Shown here: positions 53,424 through 62,541 of the stretch, piece by piece
Position numbering within the stretch: position 1 is the stretch's first letter
Layout: each line of letters opens with the position of its first letter
DNA from: a bacterium
Lineage (GTDB): Bacteria; SZUA-79; Acidulodesulfobacterales; Acidulodesulfobacteraceae
NCBI GenBank assembly: GCA_021800805.1
Contig: JAJYYR010000003.1
Location: 62,001-126,000, forward strand
Direction of reading: 5' to 3'
Length of the DNA: 64,000 bases
The notes under the pieces: model-generated
Database searches by the model: none
What the model was told of the DNA's origin: nothing
The model's input: only the letters and a program-made list of their open reading frames with translations
Translations under genes and position numbers: made by a program

Positions 53424-54443
53424 TTATATATTTCTATTAACCGCCTTTGCTACCGACCTTGCTTTCTTTATCAAATCGTCGAAGGTATCGTATTTTAAAG
53501 ACTGCGCCCCGTCCGAAAATGCTTTTTCCGGCACCGGATGAACTTCTATCATAAGCCCGTCTGCTCCAACTGCAACTGCCGCAAGGGAAAGCGGTTCGAC
53601 GTAATACCATACTCCCGCCGCATGGGAAGGATCGACGATGACCGGAAGATGGGAAAGCCTTTTTAATACCGGGACGGCGCTTAAATCCAGCGTATTTCTA
53701 GTAGAGGTTTCGTAAGTCCTTATTCCTCTTTCGCACAGTATTACCTGCTCGTTGCCGTTTGACATAATATATTCGGCGGACATCAAAAATTCCTGAATAG
53801 TCGAACACAAACCTCTTTTAAGTATGACCGGCTTATTTATCTTGCCGACCTCCTGAAGCAGTCTAAAATTCTGCATATTTCTTGCGCCTATCTGTATAAT
53901 GTCGGCATAAGAGCATATAAGGTCTAAATCTCTGGGGTCCATTACTTCCGTTGCGACTAATAGTCCGGTTTTTTTTCTTGCCTCGCTTAAATATTTAAGC
54001 CCTTCTTCGCCGAGCCCCTGAAACGTATAAGGACTTGTTCTCGGCTTAAATGCCCCGCCCCTTAATATTTTAGCCCCGGATTTTTTAATATTTTCCGCAA
54101 TTTCGATAAGATTTTCAAGATTCTCTACGGCGCAGGGTCCGGCTATAACGGCTATATCGTCTCCGCCTATTTCTATATTTCCGATCTTAAAGATGCTCCT
54201 TTCCTTGCCCAGTTCTTTTGAAGCCAGTTTATACGGTTTGGATATTCTAATGGCTTTATCCACTCCGGCAAGCGCCTCCGCCTCTTCAAAAAAAACCTTA
54301 ACCGCATCTTCGTGTCCTATACATCCTATTATCGTAACGTCGGCTCCTTCGGATATATGAGGTTTAAGACCCGCCTGTTCTATTTTGCTAAGGATATAAT
54401 TCATTTCATCCCTCGTAGCTCCTTTTTTTAAAACTAAAATCAT
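53424..54443 (-). CDS. aroF: 3-deoxy-7-phosphoheptulonate synthase (DAHP synthase, type I beta)
   Basis: First step of aromatic synthesis, joining PEP and erythrose 4-phosphate. Residues 1-70 form a ferredoxin-like/ACT-type regulatory domain (Thermotoga class). The TIM barrel has [14 protein letters not shown] (about 99-112), [39 protein letters not shown] and VDPSHAAG. The N-terminal domain usually gives tyrosine or phenylalanine feedback control. 339 aa is typical. It is transcribed toward tyrA and aroA, with the MITE between. Confidence 0.94.
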   Translation of the reverse strand: MILVLKKGATRDEMNYILSKIEQAGLKPHISEGADVTIIGCIGHEDAVKVFFEEAEALAGVDKAIRISKPYKLASKELGKERSIFKIGNIEIGGDDIAVIAGPCAVENLENLIEIAENIKKSGAKILRGGAFKPRTSPYTFQGLGEEGLKYLSEARKKTGLLVATEVMDPRDLDLICSYADIIQIGARNMQNFRLLQEVGKINKPVILKRGLCSTIQEFLMSAEYIMSNGNEQVILCERGIRTYETSTRNTLDLSAVPVLKRLSHLPVIVDPSHAAGVWYYVEPLSLAAVAVGADGLMIEVHPVPEKAFSDGAQSLKYDTFDDLIKKARSVAKAVNRNI

Positions 54444-54496
54444 CTATTTCCTCCCTTAACCGTATTTTTATTTATTTATCATCAATTCTTTTCTTT

Positions 54497-54688
54497 TCAT
54501 GCCACTTCCATTTCCGCAATTTTTCTTATATAAGGAACGGCATTTGAGATTATATCGTTGTAAATATCCTTAAGATTTTCCTTTAATTCGTCTAATGATT
54601 CTCCCTGCGTCATATAATCGGGGTATTCATACAAATAACCCAGCCAAATATTTTCATCCTGCCAATAAACAAATTTTATTTTATTCAT
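54497..54688 (-). CDS. HicB-like antitoxin domain protein, no toxin nearby
   Basis: 63 residues. IWLGYLYEYPDYMTQGESLDELKENLKDIYND matches the partial RNase-H-like HicB fold (UPF0150) with its Tyr/Gly/Gln-Gly pattern. There is no C-terminal DNA-binding domain, so it is the short class. HicB is normally beside a HicA toxin of about 60-80 aa; the flanking gaps (53 and 55 bp) cannot hold one. A Shine-Dalgarno GGAGG is present. It may be a solitary regulator or decayed pair. Confidence 0.7.
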   Translation of the reverse strand: MNKIKFVYWQDENIWLGYLYEYPDYMTQGESLDELKENLKDIYNDIISNAVPYIRKIAEMEVA

Positions 54689-54743
54689 TTAAATACCTCC
54701 GTTAATATCTTATTTTACTCTATCGGCAGATAATTGTAAAATT

Positions 54744-55838
54744 TTAAGTAAGTCTGCGTAATGCTTTAATTAATTTAACGTTTTCTTTATGAGTGCCTAT
54801 GGTAATTCTTATCATATCGTCGTAGCCGAATCTGTCCATAGGTCTTACTATAACGCCGCCGTCCAGAAGTTTTTCGGATATTTTCGCGGCTTTTTGCCCT
54901 TTTAATTTTACTAATATAAAATTTGCTCCTGTTTTTATAAACTCTAATCCCATTTTTTTAAATCCGCCGTATAGGTAGTTTTTCTCGGTTTCGTTTGTCT
55001 CTATAACTTTTTCAAGATATTCTTTATCTTCTAAAGCGGCGGCGGCGGCGGCTAAAGAAAGCGAATTGACGTTAAACGGCTCTCTCGTCCTATCCATGAG
55101 CGAAATTAAATCTTTATTGCCTATTCCATAACCGACCCTAAGTCCTGCAAGTCCGTAAACTTTGGAAAACGTCCGCAAAACGAGAACATTGGGAAAATCC
55201 GCTATATCTATGTCTTCGATTAAAGATTTACCTATATACTCGATATAAGCTTCATCGACTATAATTAACACCCCGTCGTTTACTTTTTTAATAAAATTTA
55301 TAATTTTATCGTTAGAAAAAAAAGTGCCGGTAGGATTATTGGGATTTGATATAAAAACAATTTTTGTTTTATCGTCGATTAATTTATAAATGTCGTCCAA
55401 ATCTAACGAATAGTCTTCTTTGAGCCTGCTTATTTTTAATTTTAAACCGAGCTGTTCGCCGGCAAGATAATATGCCACGAAAGAAGGAAAAGGAGATACA
55501 ATGTTTTCGTCCCTTTCGCAAAACGTTCTTGCGGCTATATCTATCAATTCGTTTGAACCGTTTCCGAGAATAAAATTTTCTGATTTTAAATTAAAAATCT
55601 TGACTAATTCCTGCTTTAGATAAAAACCCGAACCGTCGGGATACCTGTTTAAATTTTTAAGATAAGACTTAATAGCTTTAAGGGCGAGGGGCGAAGGACC
55701 GAGAGGATTTTCGTTCGACGCCAGCTTGACGATATTTTTTATTCCTTTTTCTCTTTCGACTTCTTCTATGGGTTTGCCCGGGATATAAGGATTTATCTTG
55801 TAAATATAATCCGGCGCTTTGACGTTAAAAGATTTCAT
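54744..55838 (-). CDS. hisC: Histidinol-phosphate / aromatic aminotransferase (HisC)
   Basis: Fold-type I PLP enzyme of 364 aa. The PLP lysine is in RTFSKVYGLAGLRVGYG; KLASNENPLGPSP, NPNNPTGT and DEAYIEY are HisC signatures. It converts imidazole-acetol phosphate and glutamate to histidinol phosphate. No other his gene is nearby and it lies in a cluster with aroF, tyrA and pheA, so it may instead transaminate prephenate or 4-hydroxyphenylpyruvate, as known for HisC paralogues in aromatic supraoperons. Confidence 0.9.
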   Translation of the reverse strand: MKSFNVKAPDYIYKINPYIPGKPIEEVEREKGIKNIVKLASNENPLGPSPLALKAIKSYLKNLNRYPDGSGFYLKQELVKIFNLKSENFILGNGSNELIDIAARTFCERDENIVSPFPSFVAYYLAGEQLGLKLKISRLKEDYSLDLDDIYKLIDDKTKIVFISNPNNPTGTFFSNDKIINFIKKVNDGVLIIVDEAYIEYIGKSLIEDIDIADFPNVLVLRTFSKVYGLAGLRVGYGIGNKDLISLMDRTREPFNVNSLSLAAAAAALEDKEYLEKVIETNETEKNYLYGGFKKMGLEFIKTGANFILVKLKGQKAAKISEKLLDGGVIVRPMDRFGYDDMIRITIGTHKENVKLIKALRRLT

Positions 55839-55862
55839 AAATAACTCCTTTTCCCCGTGAAT

Positions 55863-56519
55863 TTACCTGTGCGAACCTGTAAACTTAACCGTTGCGGCAG
55901 GTTTCTTAACCGAATAATCTTTGGGTTTAGCCGTTTTCTTAATATCTTCCAGCGTATTTTGGACTACCGACCGTTCATAGATTTTAACCCATGCGCAGTC
56001 CATATTCTCGTCGATTTCGCATTTATAATTTTTCATACCGCCGCAAGGGCCGTTCAACAGCCCTTTTGGACATAAAGTAACCGGACAGATTCCGCCGGTT
56101 TCGTTTAAAACGCAGTTTCCGCATAAAGAACACATCTCTTTAAGTGAAGATAGATTCTCTATATTGCCCAAAAACATCGTATCCACGCCTGAAACTACTT
56201 TTATGTTATCGGGAAGAGCTAAAACGGCGGACTGCACTCCACTGCCGCACGATAAAACCAGAACGGTTTGCGCTTTCGACAAACCCTCTTTGTTATCCCT
56301 TGCCGCTTTTCTGACTTTCTGAAGGTGGCACATAGCGTCTATTACATATGTTCCTTCGACGGCGATATTTTCTCCCGTTAAAATACTCCTCATCGCTTCC
56401 ACTTCTTTTGGTCCGCCGGTCCTTGAGGTATCCGAACAGATGCCGCAGCCGAATATAAAAACCGAACCTTTAATTTTTTTTATTATATCGCCTAATTCTT
56501 TTTGTTTGGATACTATCAT
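55863..56519 (-). CDS. metV: MetV-type methylenetetrahydrofolate reductase C-terminal-domain protein
   Basis: 218 residues with many cysteines. FGCGICSDTSRTGG (about 24-37) and, near the C-terminus, CSLCGNCVLNETGGICPVTLCPKGLLNGPCGG fit the MTHFR_C (MetV) family, which carries zinc and/or 4Fe-4S clusters. MetV partners MetF in the methyl branch of the Wood-Ljungdahl pathway in acetogens. Here metF lies 4 kb upstream, with por and folD between. It overlaps no neighbour and is 8 bp from folD. Confidence 0.85.
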   Translation of the reverse strand: MIVSKQKELGDIIKKIKGSVFIFGCGICSDTSRTGGPKEVEAMRSILTGENIAVEGTYVIDAMCHLQKVRKAARDNKEGLSKAQTVLVLSCGSGVQSAVLALPDNIKVVSGVDTMFLGNIENLSSLKEMCSLCGNCVLNETGGICPVTLCPKGLLNGPCGGMKNYKCEIDENMDCAWVKIYERSVVQNTLEDIKKTAKPKDYSVKKPAATVKFTGSHR

Positions 56520-56527
56520 TTTAAAAT

Positions 56528-57403
56528 CTATCCCTTTAAAATCATTTTTGAAGCCGATTTAACGGTGTTTTCCATTAACACGGCAACGGTAAGGGGGCCT
56601 ACGCCGCCGGGAACGGGCGTTATTTTTGAAACTTTATTTATAACCCTTTCAAAATTTACGTCTCCGCAGAGCTTCCCGCCTATATTGGAAATACCGACGT
56701 CTATAACTACTGCCCCTTTTTTAACGTATTCTTCGTCTATTAGATGCGCTTTGCCGGTTGCAGATATTAAAATATCGGCATTAGACGCAATAGATTTTAC
56801 GCCTTCGGTAAATATGTTTAAGGACGAAACCGTTGCAAATCTGTTCATAAGCATAATTGCAAGCGGCTTGCCCACGATATTGCTCTGTCCGATTATAACG
56901 CAGTTTTTCCCTTTAACCGTAATATTATAATAATCCAGCATTTTCACGATACCGTAAGGAGTGCAGGGGTAAAAAGGGGCGTTTTCGGTAAAAATTTTCC
57001 CAACGTTTAATGGATGAAATCCGTCGACGTCTTTAGCGGGATTTATCGCCTCCATTATTTTTTTTTCGTCAATATGGGGGGGGAGGGGCAGTTGAACAAG
57101 AATACCGTGAATTAAAGGGTCGTTATTTAATTCTTCTATTTTATTTAAAAGCGCTTTTTCTGTAAAAGATGCCGGATAAATATCTTTTTCGGATAATATT
57201 CCGCACCTCTGCGCGGCGCGCTCTTTGTTCCTGACGTAAACTACGGAAGCAGGATTTTCTCCGACCAGAATAACGGCTATAGACGGAACTATTCCTTTAT
57301 TTTTTAATTCTACGATTTTTTTCGATATAGATAATTCTATTTCCGAAGCGATTAGTTTTCCGTCTATTAACTTTTTTTGAATATCGGAATTATTCCAAGT
57401 CAT
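56528..57403 (-). CDS. folD: Bifunctional methylenetetrahydrofolate dehydrogenase / cyclohydrolase
   Basis: Interconverts 5,10-methylene- and 10-formyl-tetrahydrofolate with NAD(P). VVYVRNKERAAQRCGI holds the catalytic Lys (about K59), and GILVQLPLP is the conserved folate loop. GQSNIVGKPLAIMLM and the C-terminal DVGISN with TPVPGGVGPLTVAVLMENT are present. The usual GRSxIVG reads GQSNIVG here, so the Arg that often favours NADP is Gln. 291 aa. Its start shares a base with the porB stop. Confidence 0.95.
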   Translation of the reverse strand: MTWNNSDIQKKLIDGKLIASEIELSISKKIVELKNKGIVPSIAVILVGENPASVVYVRNKERAAQRCGILSEKDIYPASFTEKALLNKIEELNNDPLIHGILVQLPLPPHIDEKKIMEAINPAKDVDGFHPLNVGKIFTENAPFYPCTPYGIVKMLDYYNITVKGKNCVIIGQSNIVGKPLAIMLMNRFATVSSLNIFTEGVKSIASNADILISATGKAHLIDEEYVKKGAVVIDVGISNIGGKLCGDVNFERVINKVSKITPVPGGVGPLTVAVLMENTVKSASKMILKG

Positions 57404-58299
57404 TAAATTAAACCGAAACGCTCGATATTTTCGTCGGCAATTTTCTGAATTTTTTCTATTTCGGCTCTACCTGCATCATCCTTAAACAGATGCTTAAATC
57501 TTCCCTGTAGTTTAAGATATTCTTCTACCGGAATTTTCCTGCTTATCTTCTTAACCGAAATTATTTTGTCGTATTCCGCCTCAAATAAAGGATAAAGACC
57601 GGTCTGCACCGCAAGCTGCGCAAGTTTTACCGAATATTTCGGTTCGTATTTCCAACCCGGAACGCACGGAACGTCAACCTGCAGATATTTGGCTCCCGTA
57701 ATAGACTTAGCCTTTTTAACCTTTTTTTGAAGGTCCATGGGATAACCTGCGGATGCAACCGCAGTGTATGGAATTCTGTGCGCCATTGCAATTTCCGGCA
57801 TATATTTTTTGGGCCTCTGGTTTCCGAAAGATTCTTTTCCCGCAGGACTTGTGGTAGTATAGGCATCGAAAGGGGTCAAGCCGCTTCTCTGGTATCCGGT
57901 ATTCATATATGCGCCGTTGTCGTAACAGACGTATAGAACATCGTGGTTTCTCTCAAACATGCCGCTTAATGCCTGAAGACCTATGTCTGCCGTGCCGCCG
58001 TCCCCGCCTTGAGCAATAACCGTTATACCGTCCTTCTTACCCATAGCTTTAAGCGCCGCTTCCACCCCGGAAGCCACCGCCGCAGAATTTTCAAAAAGAG
58101 AATGTATCCACGGAATTTTCCAAGACGACTCCGGCCAGCGGGTCGAAAAAACTTCGAGACAACCGGTGGCGTTAGTGGCGATAGTATTTTTACCGAGAAT
58201 TTCCATTATCAGTTTCACGCTCATAGACTGGGCGCATCCTGAACAGCCGGTATGCCCCATCGTGAACAGTTCGGTATGAGCTTCCTCTTTAGTAAGCAT
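57403..58299 (-). CDS. porB: Pyruvate:ferredoxin oxidoreductase beta subunit
   Basis: Thiamine diphosphate subunit of the four-subunit enzyme. GHTGCSGCAQSM with C18 and C21, and a later cysteine in NATGCLEVFS, are cluster ligands. The ThDP motif is GDGGTADIGLQALSGMFERN, with CYDNGAYMNTGYQRSG. 298 aa is typical. It makes acetyl-CoA and CO2 from pyruvate while reducing ferredoxin, or runs in reverse for CO2 fixation. Last gene of porC-porD-porA-porB. Confidence 0.94.
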   Translation of the reverse strand: MLTKEEAHTELFTMGHTGCSGCAQSMSVKLIMEILGKNTIATNATGCLEVFSTRWPESSWKIPWIHSLFENSAAVASGVEAALKAMGKKDGITVIAQGGDGGTADIGLQALSGMFERNHDVLYVCYDNGAYMNTGYQRSGLTPFDAYTTTSPAGKESFGNQRPKKYMPEIAMAHRIPYTAVASAGYPMDLQKKVKKAKSITGAKYLQVDVPCVPGWKYEPKYSVKLAQLAVQTGLYPLFEAEYDKIISVKKISRKIPVEEYLKLQGRFKHLFKDDAGRAEIEKIQKIADENIERFGLI

Positions 58300-58353
58300 A
58301 TTTATTTTTCCTTTTTATATTTCTATTTTATTATTATATTATTTTAGTTTAGT

Positions 58354-59526
58354 TTAAAGATACTGCTGGGACAATCCTATAAATTCGCCGTCCACGTTTT
58401 CTTCTTTTTCCGCCCTCGCAACGAGGTCGTGAATATTTTTCGGCGTAATATCCCTGCCGCCGAGTCCAAGAGTATAACCGTTGACGCTGACTGAATTAAT
58501 TTTATGCTTAAATAAAGAATCCCTTATTTCTACCGAAAGAATCCCGCCTTTTCCCGGGCATATCGCTTTTTCTATTACTATAACGTTTTTCACATTTTTA
58601 AGGGCGGAAACGATTTCTTCTTCAGGGAACGGTCTGAATGAACGCACTTTAAGGACGCCTATCTTTTTCCCTGATTCTCTTAACTCATCGACGGCATCTT
58701 TTATCGTGCCGAGAACAGAACCCATTGCCGCTATTACCGTCTGAGCATCGTCTATTTTATAAGATTCCGTCAAACCTCCATAAAACCTGCCGAACATATC
58801 TTTAAACTCTTTTGCGGCGTCGATTATAACATTTCTTGAAAAATTCATAGCGTTATAAAGGTTATATCTCGCTTCCATATAAACGGAAGGCTCGCCCAGC
58901 GTTCCAAAAGAATACGGATTTTCGACGTCCAATTTATATTCCATATTTAAGGGCGGAAGATACTCTCTTACCTTTTCGATATCGTCTATGGTTTCGACTA
59001 CCTCAAAAGTATGGGTTAAAACAAACCCGTCCACGTTAACGATAACCGGAAGCATTACATCCTGATTTTCGGCAATCTTAAATGCCTGAATATGCATATC
59101 GTAGGCTTCCTGATTATTTTCGGCGACAAGCATAATCGCGCCGGTATCTCTTATAGCCATAGCATCCTGCATATCGTTCCAAATATTTATAGGAGCGGAA
59201 ATCGCCCTGTTGGCGACGGTCATAACGACCGGAAGCCTCATTCCCGCAATATTATACACGACTTCTTCCATATATAATAATCCCTGAGAAGCCGTAGCCG
59301 TATATGTTCTGACCCCGCATGCGCTTGCGCCCAGCACTACCGAAGCCGCCGAATGTTCGCTTTCCACCATAATAAATTCGGCTTTTAAATCGCCGTCTGC
59401 GACCATTTGTGAAAGATGTTCGACTATATGCGTCTGGGGCGTAATAGGATAAGCCGAAATGACGTGCGGCTCGGCTAATTTCACCCCTTCGGCGATAGCC
59501 ATCGAACCTTCCAAAACTTTTTTCAT
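58354..59526 (-). CDS. porA: Pyruvate:ferredoxin oxidoreductase alpha subunit
   Basis: 390 residues. N-terminal EGSMAIAEGVKLAEPHVISAYPITPQTHIVEHL is the conserved alpha-subunit start that binds substrate and the ThDP pyrimidine. ESEHSAASVVLGASACGVRTYTATASQGLLYMEEV and the C-terminal VLKVRSFRPFPEEEI with IEKAICPGKGG match PorA. It lies between porD and porB. The YPITPQT motif favours pyruvate or 2-oxoisovalerate over the other 2-oxoacids. Confidence 0.94.
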   Translation of the reverse strand: MKKVLEGSMAIAEGVKLAEPHVISAYPITPQTHIVEHLSQMVADGDLKAEFIMVESEHSAASVVLGASACGVRTYTATASQGLLYMEEVVYNIAGMRLPVVMTVANRAISAPINIWNDMQDAMAIRDTGAIMLVAENNQEAYDMHIQAFKIAENQDVMLPVIVNVDGFVLTHTFEVVETIDDIEKVREYLPPLNMEYKLDVENPYSFGTLGEPSVYMEARYNLYNAMNFSRNVIIDAAKEFKDMFGRFYGGLTESYKIDDAQTVIAAMGSVLGTIKDAVDELRESGKKIGVLKVRSFRPFPEEEIVSALKNVKNVIVIEKAICPGKGGILSVEIRDSLFKHKINSVSVNGYTLGLGGRDITPKNIHDLVARAEKEENVDGEFIGLSQQYL

Positions 59527-59565
59527 TTTATGTCCACCCGTTAATTCAATATGTTTAGTTAAAAA

Positions 59566-59829
59566 TTATTTTTCCACTAAGACCATTTCTATATCGTCCA
59601 CTGGACATTCTTCGGCGCATATTCCGCATCCCTTGCAGTAATCGGAATCGAAATCGTATATTTTAGTTTTTTTGTCGCCGTAAACCACCCCTTCAGGACA
59701 AAAATATATACATAAATTGCATCCCGTACATGTCTTATGTTTAAATACCGGGGTTTCATTGGCAAAAGAACCGGTTTTGTTTGAAAGCGCCGCGCCGGGC
59801 ATCGCAATTATTCCAACCTTAAAATCCAC
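59566..59829 (-). CDS. porD: Pyruvate:ferredoxin oxidoreductase delta subunit (2x 4Fe-4S)
   Basis: 87 residues with two ferredoxin motifs: CTGCNLCIYFCPEGV (about 34-48) and CKGCGICAEECPVDDI (about 67-82). It passes electrons from porB to external ferredoxin. The start is a GTG at 59829, with AGGAG upstream, and overlaps the end of porC by 11 bp. Confidence 0.92.
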   Translation of the reverse strand: MDFKVGIIAMPGAALSNKTGSFANETPVFKHKTCTGCNLCIYFCPEGVVYGDKKTKIYDFDSDYCKGCGICAEECPVDDIEMVLVEK

Positions 59830-60388
59830 TCCTGTCTCCTTTTATATAGTTATAAGCCGTTTGCGCCGCTTCGGCGTTAAGTTTGCCTAATTTAGAACCG
59901 AACCTGTTTTCTATCTCCTTCTTGACCGAATCTATGGTAACGTCTCCGCTTAATGCCGAAAATGCGCCGAGTAAAGTGGTATTAACGATGGGCTTGTTTA
60001 AAATTTTCATGGCTATTTTTAATGCCGGAAACATCACTATATTTTCTTCTTTTGTTTCGCCGAGTCCGCCTATGACGTCTTTAACGGAGGATTCGGAATT
60101 AATTAAAATTTTACCGTCGTTTCTAATGCCCTTATAAACCGGCACCGATTTAAGAAGAGTTATATCCTGAACTATTATATAATTAGGTTCGTATATTTGG
60201 TGTCTTGTCCTGATAGGCTTATCCGAAAATCTTGCAAAAGCCTGAACGGGAGCGCCCGTTCTTTCCGATCCGAAAGACGGAAACGCCTGACAGTAATTTC
60301 CGTCGTCGAAAAAGCTGAGTGCCAGAATAGAAGCCATCGTAACCGAACCCTGACCGCCTCTGCCGTGTATTCTTATTTCTTTCATCAT
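59819..60388 (-). CDS. porC: Pyruvate:ferredoxin oxidoreductase gamma subunit
   Basis: 189 residues of the POR gamma/EKR-type domain: EIRIHGRGGQGSVTMASILA (about 4-23), then FPSFGSERTGAPVQAFARFSDKPIR and VNTTLLGAFSALSG. It is the first gene of porCDAB and is driven by a near-consensus sigma-70 promoter. AAAAGGA precedes the ATG. The separate gamma subunit shows the archaeal-type four-subunit enzyme; many bacteria have the single-chain form. Confidence 0.94.
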   Translation of the reverse strand: MMKEIRIHGRGGQGSVTMASILALSFFDDGNYCQAFPSFGSERTGAPVQAFARFSDKPIRTRHQIYEPNYIIVQDITLLKSVPVYKGIRNDGKILINSESSVKDVIGGLGETKEENIVMFPALKIAMKILNKPIVNTTLLGAFSALSGDVTIDSVKKEIENRFGSKLGKLNAEAAQTAYNYIKGDRSGF

Positions 60389-60451
60389 ATGACTTTTCCT
60401 TTTTTATTTTTTACGAAATGGATTAAAGGTTTTTATATCGGTGTTATAAAA

Positions 60452-60481
60452 ATTATACACTTTTTAACGCCTGAATGTCAA
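60452..60481 (-). promoter_or_regulatory. Sigma-70 promoter of porCDAB
   Basis: On the minus strand TTGACA (plus 60476-60481), an 18-bp spacer and TATAAT (plus 60452-60457), both perfect hexamers. The -35 overlaps the last codons of metF. The leader to the porC ATG is about 57 nt. This strong internal promoter lets the por genes be expressed above metF and pheA. Confidence 0.75.
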
Positions 60482-61356
60482 GAATTTTCGAATTCGTCGA
60501 GAAAGTCTGGAATTTTATCCTCTATGCCGTATGCCATAATATGTATTCCATGAACTAAAGGCTTTAATTCTTTTGCGGTTCTCGCGGCAATTTCTATCCC
60601 TTTTCTCAAGGGGTCGGCGGCGTTTTCCAGCTCGTTTATTACCCGTTCGGTAATGTAAATTCCCGGAATGGATTTATTCATAAAGCGCGCGGTCTTAGCG
60701 GATTTTAATATATAAATTCCTGCAATAATTTTTATATCTTTAAAATTTTTGTAGAAATCGTAAAAGTTAGCAAACTTAGCGGTATCGAATACCGCCTGCG
60801 TTTGAAAAAAATTACATCCGGCAATAATTTTTTTTTCGAATTTTAAAAGTTGCGGCTCAAGAGGAACCGATTCGGGATTTACCGCCGCCCCTATATAAAA
60901 ATCGGCATTGCCGTTAAGTTTATTTCCGTTCATATCGACGCCCGCATTCAATCCTTTTACTATTTCGATTAAATTAACCGAATCTATATCGTAAACTGCC
61001 TTTGCATGCTTGTGGTCGCCGAAAGAAATATAGTCGCCGGTGAGAGTTAGGACATTTTGCACGCCGAATGCGGCTGCGCCCAAAAGGTCGGATTCCAAAG
61101 CCATGCGGTTTCTGTCCCTGCATGTCTGCTGAAAAATCGGCTCTCCTCCCGCCTGTTTTATATAAATAGAACCTGCAAGGGAAGACATTTTCATATTTGC
61201 GCCCTGATTATCCGTAATATTAAATGCCGGCACGCGGTCTTTTAATAAATCATAAATAGATTGCATTTTGGAAAGGTCGGCGCCTCTTTCTGGAGATAAT
61301 TCGGATGTGTAAACAAAAATATTATTTTCTAAATTTTCTTTTAATTTATTCGACAT
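60478..61356 (-). CDS. metF: Methylenetetrahydrofolate reductase
   Basis: 292-residue FAD TIM barrel that reduces 5,10-methylene- to 5-methyl-tetrahydrofolate. YTSELSPERGADLSKM (about 16-31), NITDNQGANMKMSSL, QTCRDRNRMALESDLLGA, NVLTLTGDY and GCNFFQTQAVFD follow the family. No C-terminal regulatory domain is attached; the separate MetV protein downstream would complete a MetVF complex. No Shine-Dalgarno sequence is seen. It lies 14 bp after pheA. Confidence 0.92.
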   Translation of the reverse strand: MSNKLKENLENNIFVYTSELSPERGADLSKMQSIYDLLKDRVPAFNITDNQGANMKMSSLAGSIYIKQAGGEPIFQQTCRDRNRMALESDLLGAAAFGVQNVLTLTGDYISFGDHKHAKAVYDIDSVNLIEIVKGLNAGVDMNGNKLNGNADFYIGAAVNPESVPLEPQLLKFEKKIIAGCNFFQTQAVFDTAKFANFYDFYKNFKDIKIIAGIYILKSAKTARFMNKSIPGIYITERVINELENAADPLRKGIEIAARTAKELKPLVHGIHIMAYGIEDKIPDFLDEFENS

Positions 61357-61370
61357 TATATTTTTATTAT

Positions 61371-62450
61371 TTATATATTATTAGAAACAGATTCGTATGA
61401 ACCGAGAACTTTGATGAATATCGTGTACTTCCCTATCGATCTTAAGGCTTTTTTTAACTTCTCGTCCGATTCGTGACAGCCTGCGTCTATAAAGAACAGA
61501 TAATCCCAGTTAAATTTTTTGGACGGTCTCGATTCTATTTTTGTAATATTAATTTCGTTTTCATAAAAGGGTTTTAATATTTTAAAAAGCGCCCCGACGG
61601 AATTTTTTATGGAAAATAAAATAGAGGTCTTGTCTTTGCCGGTCTTATGCGTTTTCTCGCCGTTGGAGATAATCAAAAACCTCGTAAAATTATTGCTGAA
61701 ATCTTCTATATGGGGCAGAAGGACGTTTAACCCGTAAATTCTGCCGGCAACCTCTGATGCGATAGCCGCCGCGCCTTTCTCGTTCGATGCCATAATGCAG
61801 GCGTCCGCCGTCGAAAAAGCGTCTATAAGTTCGACATCCTTAAAATTTTCTTCCAGAAAATTTCTGCACTGACCGAAAGGCTGGGGATGGGAATATATCT
61901 TTTTAATCTTTTTTATATCATTTTCTTTAGAAAAAAGAAAATGGCTTATCGGAATAACTTCTTCGCCTATTATCGTTACGTCCGAATTAACGAACATATC
62001 GAACGTGGCGTTTACCATGCCTTCTATAGTATTTTCTACCGGAACCACGCCGTATTCCGACAGCCCCTTTGAAACGGAACTGAAAACCTCGGGTATCGTC
62101 TTTACGGGCAAAAGCATTCTGGAAGTTCCGAATTTTTTAATAGCCGCAAGATGCGTGAACGTCCCTTCCGGACCGAAATAACTTATTCTTATTCCAGACT
62201 CGACGCTGATGCAGGCAGAAATTATCTCCCTGAATATATTCTGAAGATGTTCGTCTTTTAAGGGACCTTCGTTGTAGCTCATGACGTTTCTGTAAACCTC
62301 TCCCTCCCGAGCCGGATTGTAAAAGGCTTTATTGTTAGACGACTTTATATGCCCGACTTTTAGCGCAACTTTCCCCCTTTCGTTAAGAAGTTCGACTATT
62401 TGGCTGTCTATAGAATCAATTTCTTTTCTCAGTTTTTTAAGTTCTTCCAT
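61371..62450 (-). CDS. pheA: Bifunctional chorismate mutase / prephenate dehydratase
   Basis: 359 residues in three parts: AroQ chorismate mutase (1-90: LRKEIDSIDSQIVELLNERGKVALKVGHIK), prephenate dehydratase (about 94-275: YFGPEGTFTHLAAIKKFG, VPVENTIEGMVNATFDMF and the conserved NFTRFLII) and a C-terminal ACT domain (about 280-355) with KIESRPSK in place of the usual ESRP-containing Phe-binding site. It makes phenylpyruvate from chorismate and is probably inhibited by phenylalanine. The GALV-like motif reads GALFKIL. Confidence 0.94.
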   Translation of the reverse strand: MEELKKLRKEIDSIDSQIVELLNERGKVALKVGHIKSSNNKAFYNPAREGEVYRNVMSYNEGPLKDEHLQNIFREIISACISVESGIRISYFGPEGTFTHLAAIKKFGTSRMLLPVKTIPEVFSSVSKGLSEYGVVPVENTIEGMVNATFDMFVNSDVTIIGEEVIPISHFLFSKENDIKKIKKIYSHPQPFGQCRNFLEENFKDVELIDAFSTADACIMASNEKGAAAIASEVAGRIYGLNVLLPHIEDFSNNFTRFLIISNGEKTHKTGKDKTSILFSIKNSVGALFKILKPFYENEINITKIESRPSKKFNWDYLFFIDAGCHESDEKLKKALRSIGKYTIFIKVLGSYESVSNNI

Positions 62451-62541
62451 TTTCCGGTATTTCCTTGCTTTGATTAATTTACTTATAATACTTATAATCT
62501 ATGTTACAGTATTTTATATAATTTTTAAAAAAAAGGCAAAA

